A stretch of 64,000 nt of DNA from Phoronis australis. Lineage: Eukaryota; Phoronida; Phoronidae. The notes under the pieces were generated by a model. It saw nothing but the letters and a program-made list of their open reading frames with translations, searched no databases and was not told where the DNA came from. Numbering within the stretch: the first letter of the stretch is position 1; every line of letters starts with the position of its first letter. The stretch spans positions 416,301 to 480,300 of the forward strand of contig NMRA01000342.1 in NCBI GenBank assembly GCA_002633005.1. Reading direction: 5' to 3'. Shown here piece after piece: positions 21,539 through 36,500 of the stretch. The position numbers and the translations under genes are program-made.

Positions 21539-24500
21539 AACAAACACACACAAACACACACAAACACACACAAACACACACAAACACACAAACACACACA
21601 AACACACACAAACACACACAAACACACAAACACACACAAACACACACAAACACACACACACATAACGTCATATAACAGCAAGCCGAAGCTTATGGCAACA
21701 AAATATCGCCGCGATGATACTAATAAATTCTTATGAACTGCTAAAAAATAACGCCCCCTTCAGATTGTTTGTTCATAAATTGGACTGTACTGATTGTTTT
21801 TGTAAATTTTAAAAATACAGTGATAGATAACGACACACATTTTCATATAAGCTTTATCACAAAAACTCATTCATGAATTTCAAAATGAAGCTTTTAAAAC
21901 GACTTGGGTCTGAATCAAAAGTCGCAAATAGAGAATGCGAAGACATTTGGTTCGCACACGAAATGCAACTTTTACAAAACTGCAGACTGCATAGCGCTGG
22001 GATAGTCTTGTGGTGCATGATAAGTCTATACATGTAGATCAATAAATGAAATTATGAACGGCTTTCTTGAGTATACTGACTCTTGCCTGGAGCTCCAACT
22101 TCTTGATGCCGGCTGATGGTCAATGGTGTACCATGAAGGACCACTGATTCCCTCTGCGCGTAGACAATGAATGCATAAATTTAGTGAAGGTTACTCAACA
22201 AATCAGTGCATTTGTGTCAGTTTGGGCGTCAACCATGCCATGTGTGGTAAAAATGATAGACTTCTGGCTGTTGGTCCATTCGAACCGAGAGAGGTCGCCA
22301 ACAACTTTGATGTATCTGTCAGCACAGTGAAACACCTCCTTCTGGTGCTGTCTATGACTATCCAAGAAATGGTCGTCCACGCGCTACTGTACAAAACCAA
22401 GATAGGCACGTTAGAAGTTTGGTGATGCGCAATCGGCAGATTACAGCCAGGGAAGTCACAGAGTGATTGCGAGGGCAACAACTGAACATGAGCTACCAGG
22501 TGGTGAAGAATCGCCTTCATTTAGCCGACATAAGAGCACATGCGTCCTGCAAGGAAACCAACTGTGACCGCTGTCCATCACCAAACCCGAATGAGATGGT
22601 GTAGGCAACACGTTCGCTGGATAGAACAGTGGAGGACCGTGATGTTCTCTGATGAGTCTCGTTTTTGTTTGCGGCCCATGGAAGACTGTGTGGAGACGGT
22701 GAGGCGAAAGATTTGAACACGACTGTTGCATTACGCGCGTGGCACCACACAATGGAGGCAGTGTTATGGTGTGGGGCGGAATCTCCTTCAACGGAGAATG
22801 TCTAAAGCCCAGCGCTACCACACTCAAGTTTTGAAAATCGTAGCCATAACTTTCGTTCGGACGCTTGGACAAAATGGTATCCTGCAAGACTACAACGCAA
22901 GGCTGCACCGCGCAAGGCCATAGAAAACCATCTGCAAGAACAAGGCATACAGCGTCTACTGGCCAGCAGGAAGTCCTGACCTGAACCCTATAGAACAGCT
23001 GTGTGGCCAGTTTGCTCGACGAGTATGTCGTCGTGTCAAAACCAGAACACATTGAACGATCACCGCATCCTGTAGGAACAGGAGAGGGGAACAATCCCCC
23101 AGCACAGGATTCAGTGCTTAATTAGGAGTATGCGTGAGAGATGCATTGTTGTGGTGAACGCGGGTGGTGACAGTACACGTTACTGATGAGATAGACTGGA
23201 ACCGATCCGATTAGTGTTACGTTATGGCAGGCCGCCATTTTGTGACTTTTGTTTTTGAGCTACTTAACTTGATCGCCAACTTAAATTCGTTTTACGGTAC
23301 AATGTCTAGCAAATGTGAAATCAAAAGATGTGTCTTGAATTAAACTTTCCTGTGATGAAACAACTGTTTTATTTTATTATTCCTTCGTTATATCCTGAAA
23401 AGTATGAAGGAGGTGTTAGTTTTTGAGTAGTTCATATGGGATAAATAGGTTTTACCTATATAACATAAGGTGTTGATTAAGATGGGCTACTCATCTTAAG
23501 GCAGCATCAACAATGCACAGGCAGAGAAGAAATGAATTCCGTAGAAGCAACGATCTAGCAAAGATACAGTAGTGCGATCTCGTGTTTCGTTTGTAATACA
23601 CGGTGATATCACAAAGCACGTATAGGCTGTACTCACCTTGGACGAATTTTGTGGCTGTTGTATAAAGTTCCCACCTCATGGACTGGTGTCCAAACCATGT
23701 CATAGGGAAAACACGGACGTAGCGAGCGTAAAACGGTCTCTTAAGTTGGTGTTTGATAACAGTGTCTTGGTCGTAATTGCCGGTAAACGTGTAAGGGGAT
23801 TCACCTGGAAAAAGGTATACCTTGAAACACTGTTGCGATGATGCAAACCTACATGTAAAGCGCAGGGAATTTGGCGACATTTAGTAGGTAATCACACTTT
23901 AGCGTAACATGCGCCCCAGTACACTAAATCTTCAAATGATGAGTCACGTGACATTTTGTTCTTGACTTGCTTGTCTTTGAGGTCGGAGTAACATTTTCAA
24001 AACCTGAATAAGTTTCCGTCGACGTAATTTCCTGTCAATAAATATGGATGATCATCAGAGACGGATCTAAAGGGGGGCCATTGGGGTCATGCCCCACCAC
24101 CCATAAAATTTCCACAGATTCCAGTTGGCAGTTCGGGGGTGCTAATGTCTGGTGGCCAAAATCCTCCTGTTTTATTTTGAGCGCAGTTTGCGACTAGGCG
24201 ATCGGAAAGCGGAACATTTCACCTTCAATGTGTTCGTATATCCTGAAAAACCTATTTTATTGGCAGAATTAATACTGGTTTGGAAACGGCGACAGAAACC
24301 ATTTCCGTTTCGACAGAAGCAGTATTTACATCTACAGTGGCCATTGTTTTTCACGGCCTCTAGAGGGCACTTTTTCCATCGTAATGGGACTGAACTACAT
24401 TGCATTCATACCAAACAGACAACATACCGTAACTATACAATGAGAGGCTACTCTCCGTGTCTCCATACTGTAACCGGTAGGACATCACGTACTGATTGTG

Positions 24501-27500
24501 GTATTTGGAATTTCGTCCCTGTGTTGCAATAGCGAGGATATAGTAGACCTTCCCTAGGTCAACCTACATGTAAATCACATAGGGTAAACAACTGTATAAT
24601 ACAAAAAGACAGTTAACTTTTTGAAGGCATCTTTGGCTAATTTTAACACAGTTTACTTCGTGTTTAGTTATTCTGGACCTTAGAAGTCCGTATCTATCAA
24701 AGGGAAATCCGAATATAATGATTATTTAAGGCTAATGTAGGACCCTACATAAATGGTCAAATTTGGCTAAATTCGGAACATCAGATCGAATTCACATGAA
24801 AATTTCAGATACTATGCTTTATGGGTTGTTATAAAAAACGTTGTTATGTATTATTTTTAAAATGTTCCATGAGGGGTTATGAAAATGGAATGTTCATGAT
24901 TTTCGTGGAAAATGTTTAAGTTGCTATAACGAAAACGAAAAGATGTTTTAGAAAACTGCGACAGCGTATTTGAGGTTTCACATTGATCATTTGCAGCAAA
25001 TAAAATTTGACCATGTTATCGATATCATACAGACTACGTACAGTACCTTTCTTTTTTGAGAAATTTTGGTAAAAAGATATGGTCAAGTGACCTGATTGAT
25101 ATAAGATTGGTAGAAAGTCAGAAATCACATTCTACAGGCTTTCTTCGTTCAGAAAAGTATACTTTTACTGGGTTAAAATGTAAAATTTCCTAGATACGTT
25201 GCTAAATGCGCAGGCATGTCGATAAGGTCCTACATAACCTTGACGTGGGCGGTTGCATGGTCTGCTGTTAGCTTTAAGAAAGCGCCATGTTGTCGACGAG
25301 ATCTCGTTTCCCGTTTCTGTAAGTCACCCGTGCTATGACTGGCGTCACACACATATTTGTTCCCTGCCTTTTGTTGATAGTTAGCATTAGATACTGTTAA
25401 AAAGTGAAAAATGTCGAATATTTGAGACTTGTTATAAGGGTGAATTTCTTCCATTTCGCGCTTTTATTACACAAGTATTATTCAGTTGGTTGTACTATAA
25501 TGCATTTTTATGAACGGCAGTTTTCGCCATTCACTGTCCGTACAACGTACGTCTGCATTTCAAGTGCCCCAATCGCATAGTAATATCATTTTCAGGTTTT
25601 CGTCCGCAACCTGTGTTTGCGGGGAAACGACTGGGATCTGTCGCTATGTTTACACGTTACGGCGCTCTGATTGGCTGGAATTAATAGCTTCATGGATATG
25701 CCGGGTCTTTTCACTTAGTCGTTAAATCGAAGCTGGGGTTGGAAATTGACCGGCGTCTCACCCATCAGAAGATGAAATGTAAAGTTCATAGTTTACTCGG
25801 AAAGTCTTGATCATTGCGTAATACTTTCACCTTGAAGGATTTTGTGATGAATTTCATTTGTACAGAGGTCGACTAAAAAGATTTAAAATGCCTTTAAAGT
25901 AAATACGGTATGCCGTTTTAATTAGATTAAAACGCCTATTTTCTTTTAATGGTGAATTTAAGTATCGTACCAAGCCACTGGTTTGGGCAATAAGTTTATA
26001 GTAAGATTAGAAGTACGCTTAGATTAGAAGAAAATTAGAATTTCCATCATCGTAGTCTCCATAGTCGTCACTGTCATCTTCATTCAATCCTCATAGTCAA
26101 CCGGGGATGCGTTCCGTGAACCCAAAAACAGTAGCTTATCTTAGGGAAAAGAAGTGGCAATTTCGATCCCACAGTTCATTATTTCAAACTAACCGACCAA
26201 TCAGTAAAATCATGAACACACTCGCACACATTTACCATTAACTAGCGTGATTTTGCAAATTCTTGTAAGATCTTTCATTTCTCGCAAGAATTTATGTCTA
26301 CGGACAGCTACCCAGCAAAGGCATCTGGTTGTTTCGTCATCACGACTACCGGCTTATGAACCAGCGACGTAGTGGGTTGGCTACGCAAGCTGAAACAAGT
26401 GCAGTCACTACTTTCGTCGTTGTCGTCATTTTCGTCGTCATCATTTTCTTTTGCATCAATGTCACCATTATTGACGTCGTCTTCATCATTAAAATCCTTA
26501 GCATCATTTTTCATACATAACATGTCGGTCGAAGCACGCAAACGAACTTTCACAAACTTTACATGTAGGTCATTTTCAAGTCGACCAGACGACAACTTGA
26601 ATTACTCACCTCATTTACCAAATGTCATCTGTGTTTTATGTGCTCTATCTCTTCACTTTTGCCAAGTTGCTTGCAACTTTGCGATTTCAAGTTTGTAATC
26701 AGAGATGATGATACACCTACCTGTATCCAACAGTAAGAGGTACATCCGGCCTTTGCGCTCCATGCACCCCTGTACGTGCCTCCCGCATGAAAAGCACGTG
26801 TATGAAGCCGACTTCGTTCTGGCCCGTGAGTGTCAGACCATTCGTCTCCGCTGAATGAGCTGTTCGCCAGAGGGGATATTAAGGCTCTGTTGAATGGCTC
26901 TACAATGTACAAATGGTGTTTCTTTAGTATGCTTGCGTACAATTTCACGAAGAGAATAACAATAAGTTTGAGACGGTCGCAAACTATTGCAAATGAACCA
27001 GTGCATGATAAAACATAAAATACAAGATGTATTTACTCGCCTTATTTCTGAATTTGGTTTGCTTCTGTAAGAAATCATGTTTCGTTGAACACTGTCCTGT
27101 AGGCGAATTAGTATTAATACATTTCGCGAATGTATCGTAAACTTTAGGTGGAGATGATCAATGGTATTTTTCAGAATTCTTATGAAGTTATGACGGGCTG
27201 TTTAGCCTCAAACTCTTGTGTCCTTCTGAACTCTTAACAAGAGGACAAAGACATTAACTGTTTGAGCGCTGTTTAGCCAAAACGACTATTTTGTAGGGTC
27301 ACCTTGTTTCGAACAATGGCTAGTGTGAAATGTTTAGATTTTAATTTTTCGGTCCTCAAAAAATTAAGTCGTGGAATGGGGTAAGTTTACACTTCTAGCT
27401 TCCTATTGGACATTTTACCATAATTGGAATATTCTGAAACGACCTTTCGAAAACATCTAAGGATATTCCGAGAATACGCACATGGGCTGTCTTTTCGGTG

Positions 27501-30500
27501 GACCTATTTTCGTAATGGATCTAAAGGTGTTACCTTTGACTAAATAAACTGTTTCACCGCTGTTTTTTATGAAGCACGTTGTAAGTCATGTTTCACTCGC
27601 TGGTGTAGCGTTCTATTAAACGGCTTGATTAATCTGAGTTCATACTGATTGATTGTCAGTGATAGCGTCGACACGTTTCAGCACTTCAAACAAAGGAAGC
27701 AGCATTCAACAGTCTCCTCAGAGTTTCAAATTGATTTCAGATGAACTGTCTAATGAAATTAGATTTGAGTTTCATTTCCAATTTCTGACTGCAAAAATGA
27801 CTGCAAAATAAAACTGCTATAAAATGATTCATGCGGTTTCATACATGTACGACTTTTTCTACTCTTGGAGGTTTTTTAAGAATATTGTGAGGTTTGATCA
27901 GGAAATGTTTGAAGAAAGATAAACATTTGTACCTGACTTAGCACACAGAGCTCTTGCGTTGAGAATTTGTGATTGAGACAAAGCAACGTTATATAATTGT
28001 AAACACGAGAGGCGTCCTCTAAATAACCGCGTGTCGTTTTGACGCGCACCCACGCGCACTGTTCCTGTAGTATCCAACCCATGGACGCCTATGTGGTTGT
28101 AGGCAGTTTCCTTGGCGTCAACCCATATCTGGAATTCCAAAACAAATCATAGTGTCGCTCATATTAGCAAACGGTTGACCAGGCATGAGACTGTAACGGC
28201 ACATATAAGAAACATGAAAGATGGGCCACGCGCAGTGATTGCCTATTAACATTACACAATGACGCATTACATGCAAATGTTTGATAAGTGAATTTCAGAG
28301 AAACTGAGATGATTTAAGAATATAATTCATACCCGTATCTGCATAAATGTTATGACGAATCAAGTACGGAAATCAAGCCCTTCAAAAGAGTTCATTCATT
28401 TCATGATTCGACGTTTTACCGTTCGCTGGTGACTCTGCCATTTGTATTTTCACCTTTCGGTGAACTCGTGAACTAATGCATCCACTTGGCTCATTGGGTG
28501 TCATTCGGGTCACCACAAATTATATGACATCACAATGACAACTATCGTGACCACAAGATGAAAGACGATTTTTGATTGGTCGTTTAATAGAAAGGTAAAC
28601 GCAGAAGCGAAATATGACCGTGAACGACATTTTATTTCTCCATAAGTATAATTGTTAGTTCGTGCACGCTGAGTGTGGTGACATGCAACTTGTGATCGCA
28701 TTGATATAACCAAGGGATATTTGTGATATGCATGTCACATGATATGATATCTTTTCCAAAATATTGTTCCTTAGCTCTTGGACGTTTTTTAAAACCTCTG
28801 CACAACGTTATGGGTAAAAAACGGATAACTGACTGCCGGGACCAATCGAGTGATCGGCGTACTGTTTCAAGACCAAACATTCCCTTCTTCCATGAATTAC
28901 TCGGCCGATATAATCATACAATAGAAATATTGATTTCCAAATTTGGCCAACATGTTGATTTTATACCCCACAATGTGAAAATGACCTCGGCCATCCTCAC
29001 TTATTCTGGTCTGATTGACGTTAGTGAAAGCCAATAAATGTTATTAACACTAGTATGCGTGTGTTAGAATCCATTATGGTTGGTGGGTTTCCTTCCACAG
29101 ACTAAGAAAAGGTTGATTTTGAACGTTTTCCCAATACGCGCGCACGCTGAAATCCGACTGGGGTCGTTATGAAATATTTTGGGCCCCTGATCCTTTTTCT
29201 TTTCCCTTGGCCCTCATCATAGTCACCATTCCTTCTAATTTTTTTCTTTCTTACCTTATACTCTCCCAAACTGTAGTCATACGTCACAGCTAAGTAGTTC
29301 CACTTGTTAAGCGGGAAGGCGTTCCCATGGGTGGTATTCACGACCACGTTTTGAGAACGGTCACGCATTTTGACGTCTACGGAAGCGTTGGAGTCAACGA
29401 CAATTTGCAAGCCTGCATACGAGAGCACTGGCCCAGACATATAATCCGTGGTGTCTGAAACGAGAACAATCTTGGATTAGTGTGACGAGAAACCATTAAA
29501 CATTGTGCAATTGTCCTTGTGTTTGAGCGATCGCTGAGGGTGTACCTAAAGTGTGAAACGCTCACGTCCCTTTTGGCACTTCAACGTCGTATGGAGTCTC
29601 TTGAATTCAAACATGTTGGTGCTCTTGAGTTCGTTACTACTTGTAAGCACTACAATAGCTTTGAATTCGGGATATTCCATTAGAGCAGAATTGATGGCCA
29701 GTTTACAAATGCATTGTGAAACGGTTGTCAGCTAGATCACATCCGCAGATGTCACTGAAAATTTGGTGACGTGAGTTTCGTTCCGTAGACTCAAGAATCA
29801 CGGGGTCACGCGCTTCGCTTGCAACGCAGGGAAATATCTCGCAGTCATGCGTAATCTTGTGTGTCTGCGCTTCTCTTGAGACTACGAGTTGCAGACCAGC
29901 CTCCCGTTCAGTAACGCTAGGACCTCGTTAAAAAGCAAGACTTCGCGATATTACGTGAGATATTTCCGTGTAAGTGAGAGCACGTGACTAAAACTAGATT
30001 TTACCTAGGTCCTAGCGTATGTCCTAGCGTTACTGAACGCACGCCAGGCGTTTTAGGTTGTGAATTTTAACTTCAGAGTAACCGGATGGTGTGTGCCACG
30101 ATTTGCTCCAAGTATTGAAGCTATGCATTTGTAAATCACTTTGTTATTATTATGATTGTTCTTTAGCCATGGTCACACCATAAATCATGTTGTAGAGGAC
30201 CTATATTTAAATCAAGGTGGGTTCAAGTGAGGAAGGCTGTTATCCGTCATATATTGCTTACATGTACATGTTACTAAGTTTTCTGTGATGTCAACGGATG
30301 ATTACGAACCGACAACCGTCCCATAATGCATTTGGAAAACGACAGCATCGCTGTAGATGAATCGCTTCATCGTAACATTTACCTGAATAAACAATAACAA
30401 AGCACTTAAAAACGAAACTGGTATTGAATAAAGATTCATGAGCGTTTGCTTACCGGAACTTCAACCTAGTCCTACATTTACACACCACCTTTGTAAAAGG

Positions 30501-33500
30501 CATGTGGACCATTTATCGTCGTCAGTATTGTTTTATCAATAACTAAAAATTCCATTATTACTAGCTTTTTGGTTGAAATTTACATTAATTGTAATTCTCC
30601 ATGATTTCTAACTCACCAGTCAGTTTTTTCAACATTCAATAAGTATTTGATTGTTAAAAAGAAATCAAGCTCGTACTTTTGACGTAAACAAATGCCGCAA
30701 AAGTGAACGAAAACTCCATGTCTAGGTAGTAGCGACTGGGAATCTCCACGTGAGAACTGGAACTTGCGTTGAAACACAAGGCGCCGTCCATACGACCCCG
30801 GGGTCCTCGACAGTAAGTAACACCAGATAGTAACGCGTCGTTGGCAAACGGTCCAAGATCGGCTCCCTTGTAGAATCCATTGAGTTTCCAAAACCCTAGT
30901 GGATCCGGTGGATCAACTATAAGGAAAGAATATAGGTAACAGTGAAGTCTGATATATTTGTTATAAACATGACTTGCGCAAACGAAACTGTCTTTAAAAA
31001 GGCCACTTGCGATCATTAAACTGGTCTCAACTTGCTCTCGCTTTCTCTCGCGAAGAATAATTCCTGAGGTTTGGGAAAATTGCCAAATCGTTTGATGTTT
31101 GAGACCTTGCTTGGTGCATGAAACGAGAAGCCATGACAATCCAGTTTGTTGAGTCTGGTCTCAAACAGTAATCGTGTGAAACTGTTTGTTTTCCGAAGGC
31201 CAAAAATCACCTATGATCAGAGCTAGAAACAAGTCGAGATCAGTCATTTACGGGAAATGGTCTAAATCAAAAGTTAATCTGTGAGGCCGATTATACAAGG
31301 TAAATCTATCCTGCGTTGGAAGTCGCTATGACTAAAATCCGATCTGATACATCTATATCGGAAACTGTTAATCTAGAAATAGTAAATGAGGCCGTGGTAT
31401 ACTTTGGAGGAATATCAGTCAGGCATCAGCATTGTGTACCCTGCAAAATATTGAATAAGCTACCACAAGTAGATCTTTCAGTGATGGTGGTGATTAAGCA
31501 AACTTTGTTTATTTATGAACGTATGGTGGATATGGTTCGTCACTCCATCTGTTATCACAAGTGGATGCATTCCATTGGAGATGCACGCTGTAAGTTCTAA
31601 ATTTTTGGGCTAGTTACAAGTTCAGTAAGCTTGTCTGAGAAATCTCGTAACTAGATGGAGACACAAATTTTTAGAATAGGTAAATTAGCAATCATGGTCA
31701 CTTGGAATTGGAACACAATGAAACGAGATCGAGCGAATTCGTACGAAACTCGTGTTTAAATTCTGACTGAGAAGTTTCGGTACTTCCCAGAATCGTTTGC
31801 CTATCGGACGTACGAAATACTAGATTATCATTAAGTTTCAATATATAAGAAGGTTCATAGACCAACAAATTTTCACAATAATATCTCCTACACATCGTAT
31901 TTCTAATTCTCAATAACCAAGCTGACAGTGGCTATTTATATAAAGAAATTTGTTAGAAAATCACGAAGTCGCAGTTAAAACGAAAGTATAGCAATGGAAG
32001 TCGCACGCGTAAACGTAAGATAAGCAATGCAAAAGTTTTAAGAATCTTGGAAAATCTTTAAATGTGTCGTGCGCACCCAGTCGTCGATAGTCGCGATCCA
32101 GTCCTATTGATGGAGACCAAGGTTGTTTATTTTTAAGGGTTATAACGAAAAAAGTGAACAGTGAACAATAATTGAAATCAGAAAGTACAAGAAAGCATTC
32201 AATTAAGTGAATTGGGTTGACATTTAATTAAGTAAAAACAGGATATGAATGAAACTACGCTGACCCGTGACCAAATACAACATGCATGCACCAGGTGAGA
32301 TTTTTAAAAGGAGTTCCAGGTTTTAACTAACGATCAGATAAACGTACTTATGCTGCTGCAGCGACTGTTCCACCAAAGTGGAGTATGGCGTCCGCCCACC
32401 TCCGGAGATCACCCCCAGAACGCCACTATCGGACTTCTTTTAAGGGTCACGTAATACATCTCTCGAAAATTGCAGTTTTCCCCCACCCCCTCTTGCAACA
32501 TGTTAGGCCCACCTGTTTGGACTGTCATTTTTATGAATAATAAATAAAGAGATAATCTATATTGCTGGTCGAATGGTAAGTAAATAATGAATTGGCCTGC
32601 TGGGGTAGTCTCAAATGTAATTAGCACATTGATTTCTTGTTATTTGTGTGTTACTAAAACAGATCTTTCGATATACGGTATAAAAATTGAGGTAACGGGA
32701 TCAGTGAACGATCGATTAACGCGGATTCACAGACGTAAATTATCCAAGGTATTGTTTTTCCCAGTCAATAGTTTATTGATGTTGCGACAAGACTGATCAT
32801 TCAGGCGTAACCTGGCTTACTTTCCATAAACCACATACGTACTTGCACATGCGTATAGTCCTTCAAGTGACGCGTTGTGCTTCCGCTTTAAGTGGCTAAG
32901 TCCATGTTTATGGTTCGGTTTTGAATGGTGCTTGTACATGAGTATAGTCCTTTGAATAGTGTGGACCAGAAAATAGACAACGTTAAAACTGCAGCTGTAC
33001 ATGTATCTTCACCTTTTGTCAAAAATTATTTGCGCTTTATGAGACTTTTCGCAATCTCGCGTCGAATTGGGCCACCAGCAAACGACACATTGCCGACATT
33101 TAATATGAAAAATGAGACGCAAAATTTCATAAAAAATGATATCTTTGATTCAGTAAAATTTATTTGTCATTTTCTTTCACTTGTAAATCATCAATCTCTA
33201 GTTTGAATGCGGTTAACGTGTCGTCGGGATCCTTTGACTTGAGCATTGTACTCAGTAACCAGTGGTAACCTACTTTAGCAGACGATATTTTCACGGTGGA
33301 AGTTTAGCATGATAAGATGTGTATTAAGCTAGACTAGTTGCTTAAAACTTTATAGATTCACTTTATCACTATTTGGCTTAAATTTTCAATTGGTTTTGAT
33401 TAAAAACATTATTTTAACAATAATAACTCGGCGTTTCTTGAAAGGTCAAGACCTCCGACCCCGCGCTTCTGACATATAAAGTAGTCGAGAAAGGTAGATC

Positions 33501-36500
33501 GACTCATTGCAATGTTTATCGTTCAGTATGTAGTATAAATAGATTATTGCATGTTCTCAGTTGTTATCCGCTTCTCTAGATCCCTCGTGGAGTTTGTAGA
33601 ATTATAATTCTCCAAAATCCACTCGGGCTCGGGTAACGACTTCGCCATGTAATAATCTATATTTAAATTACCGCGTCATACATGTTATTTTTGGCTGTGA
33701 CGTGATCCCGATAATGTTTGACTATTTTGTGCGAATATAGGGAGATTCGCGTCGCTTTAAACGCATAACCTGTGACCCCCTCTTTAAGTCTGATTTGGTA
33801 AGATATCGAAAATATTTTTATTTTGGTATGGTTCTCAATCTTTCTTATTAGTTTCAAAATAAAATTAACACAATTACTTTGTCTATAAATGTTCTCAAAG
33901 TTAAGCTGCAAGAAAGCACTCTTTCCAAAATCCTTATTTTGCCGGGGGTCGCTTGATCTTATCGAACTAAAATGGATTTTAACAGATACGATTTTATGTT
34001 GTTATATTTTTCATATTTATTTTAAACTCCAAATAAATTTCGCATTCTAAGATTTGACCATTTTTTGCCGGAAATCGACTTTTTTCACATTCAACATATA
34101 TTTCTATCTAGCGGATAAATATTGCGATAACTGGACACCCTGGGATTTGTTATTCAGTTCACGTTTACCTTCGCGTTTGCGTAAAAATATTTCTGCTGCA
34201 AAACCCATTTTTGTTACCGTAACGTGAATCGGCACGCGCAGTTAAGTATGCGTCGTAATTCACGTTCACGTCGCTTTGCCAAACCTCAATAACACAACGT
34301 GAGCATTCTGTGCAAAGCGAAACAAATTGCGTGCTCAGTTACAGAGAAAATGCGAGTCTTTCGGTAACATCATTGCAAGCACAGGTGATTGAGAAGTAAA
34401 ATTTCGAAGAAGTCCTTACCTACGATAATACAAATGCGAAATATGAATTACATGGTGCACAGTATAGTAGCATAGAAGTGGCTTTTCTGGCCGACTTTTT
34501 AGAAATTTAAATAACAAATACTCTGGTCTCCTATTTATATATAGGTGAAATTATTTCTCTAATCTTCACGTACATGTAAAAAGACACGCAAATTATGAAA
34601 AAATAGGAAGGGCGCAATAAAACATTTGGGCGCAGTTAACTGAGCAGATTTCGATTGATAGGATAGTGTTTCTAATGATGCTTTGGAAAATATTACATTA
34701 ATGGTCAAAAAAGATCAATTGTAGTTTTTTTTACCTCCTATAACAGTAGTAGATCTATTTTGAAAGGAGTAGAAATTTTATTCAGTCATTATCGCGTGTT
34801 CAGTTTGGCAATGTTTATTTCTTTAGGTAACGAGAAAAAAATTCTCCAGTACTTACCACTTGGTTCGCAACGATGGCGAAGTTTTTGTATATCTACCTCC
34901 GGCAGCGCCATGTCGAACATCCGGACGCACGTGATCTGACCTTTGAAATATCTCGCATCACTCGCTGTCTCGTCACGCGCGCCTATTCTCGCATGGTACT
35001 GTGTCCCAAGTTCGTAAGTGCCCACCGTTTCTTCTAAAACATTGGTTCCCTCGTGATACATCTGAAATGAATGTGTATGTAAAAAGAACGAAAGTTATTG
35101 AGGTAGGCCAAGTTTGAAGCAAACCCCTACAGTTTGGCCCAGTGGGATGAGCCTTAGGCGCGCTCCAAAATTTAGACATTTGTGAAACACTAGCGGCAAG
35201 AAACCGTGACTTAAGGAATGAAAACAGTTGCTGTTTTACAGTGCGTAACACAATTCCCTTTATTCACGGTTCCAGCCTCGCCGACAAACACTTGCTTGTA
35301 TGTCAGAAGTAGACTGACACTAGTTTCAGTTTAATGAGTTCTGCTTTTTTGTTTTGTTTTGTTAGTCTACCAGCAGATAGCACCAGATTGCCACGACCCA
35401 TGATGTCAGGACATTGTTGAGGTATATTGTTTACAGTAGAATAGTAGGGAACTTTCTAGGAGATTCTAGTAATGTAGTCTGGAACTGGAACATTCTAGAG
35501 CCTAGTATATGTTTGCGGAATGGCTGAGTAGATTCCAGAAATTTCTGGAAATTACTTGAATTGGTGAAAAGCTCTAGAGCATTGTAAGAGACTGTAAATG
35601 CTCAAGGACGGGTAAGTGACGGTTAGATAAGTTCAATTGAAGTTGAAAGACAATTGAAGTTACAGTAGATTTGCAGTGAAGAGAATAGGTTGTTGCAGTG
35701 CGCGTCAGTAGAGAGCTAGAAAGCTATTGAATCAACGAGTGTAACGGTTGTTGGAAGTGTCTCAGACATTGATCACAAGTCAAGGCTTGGGAGCACTGGA
35801 TGGGCCATATAGTCGGACATTTTGTTTGAGTAGACTTGTGAACGTGAGGTCGAGATTGATAAAATGATTAACTCCAGCAAGCCTTTAGTCTATCGTCGCA
35901 ACGACGGTAACAACTTGCGCCCACCCATCCACGGGAATAAACACGACAATGTGAAGCGGCACTTTGATGCTGTCTTGCACTAATTGGGATCTTGCGTGAT
36001 GACGCTAAACTCGTAAGAAACTCGCCATGCAGAAGGCTAAAGTGGTACCCACCCAGAGACTAACTGGCCGCGATCTATTCTGGCTCATCTCTGGTCAAAG
36101 AAATGACGTGGAGTAACTGAGCAGTAAAACTTGTACCACCCAAGGGCATAGATTGATGTTCTTCAAAATAAGTTTTTTTTCCTTAAAGTATGTTTTGATG
36201 TCCGCTGAGTAAGAGCAACACAATGTATTCTCACTGTCCGTGTATGCTGTGCTGATGTTAGTACTCAACATTGGTGCGACACCTACCAGCATAGAATTGT
36301 ATGCATATAAAACGAACTTCCGTCACGCGCGAACCAGATTGCGCGGCGCACGCGTAGTAGTGGTTTGCATCCGTTGGTTCCGGTGTTGTTTCTTGCTATG
36401 GAATAATATATGTAGGAATAGAGTCGAATTTTTGTTCAGCAAAAACGAAGGAAGTTTAGCTAAGAACTGTTTTGATCGAAAATTTCTTTCAAACAATTTT

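Noticed and set aside
21376-21736. Six long overlapping ORFs of His/Thr or Cys/Val
   Set aside because: They are translations of the CA/CAAACACA microsatellite in all frames.
26308-26595. Acidic Asp/Asn-rich minus-strand ORF
   Set aside because: Low-complexity GTC/GAT repeat inside an intron; no splice or conservation support.
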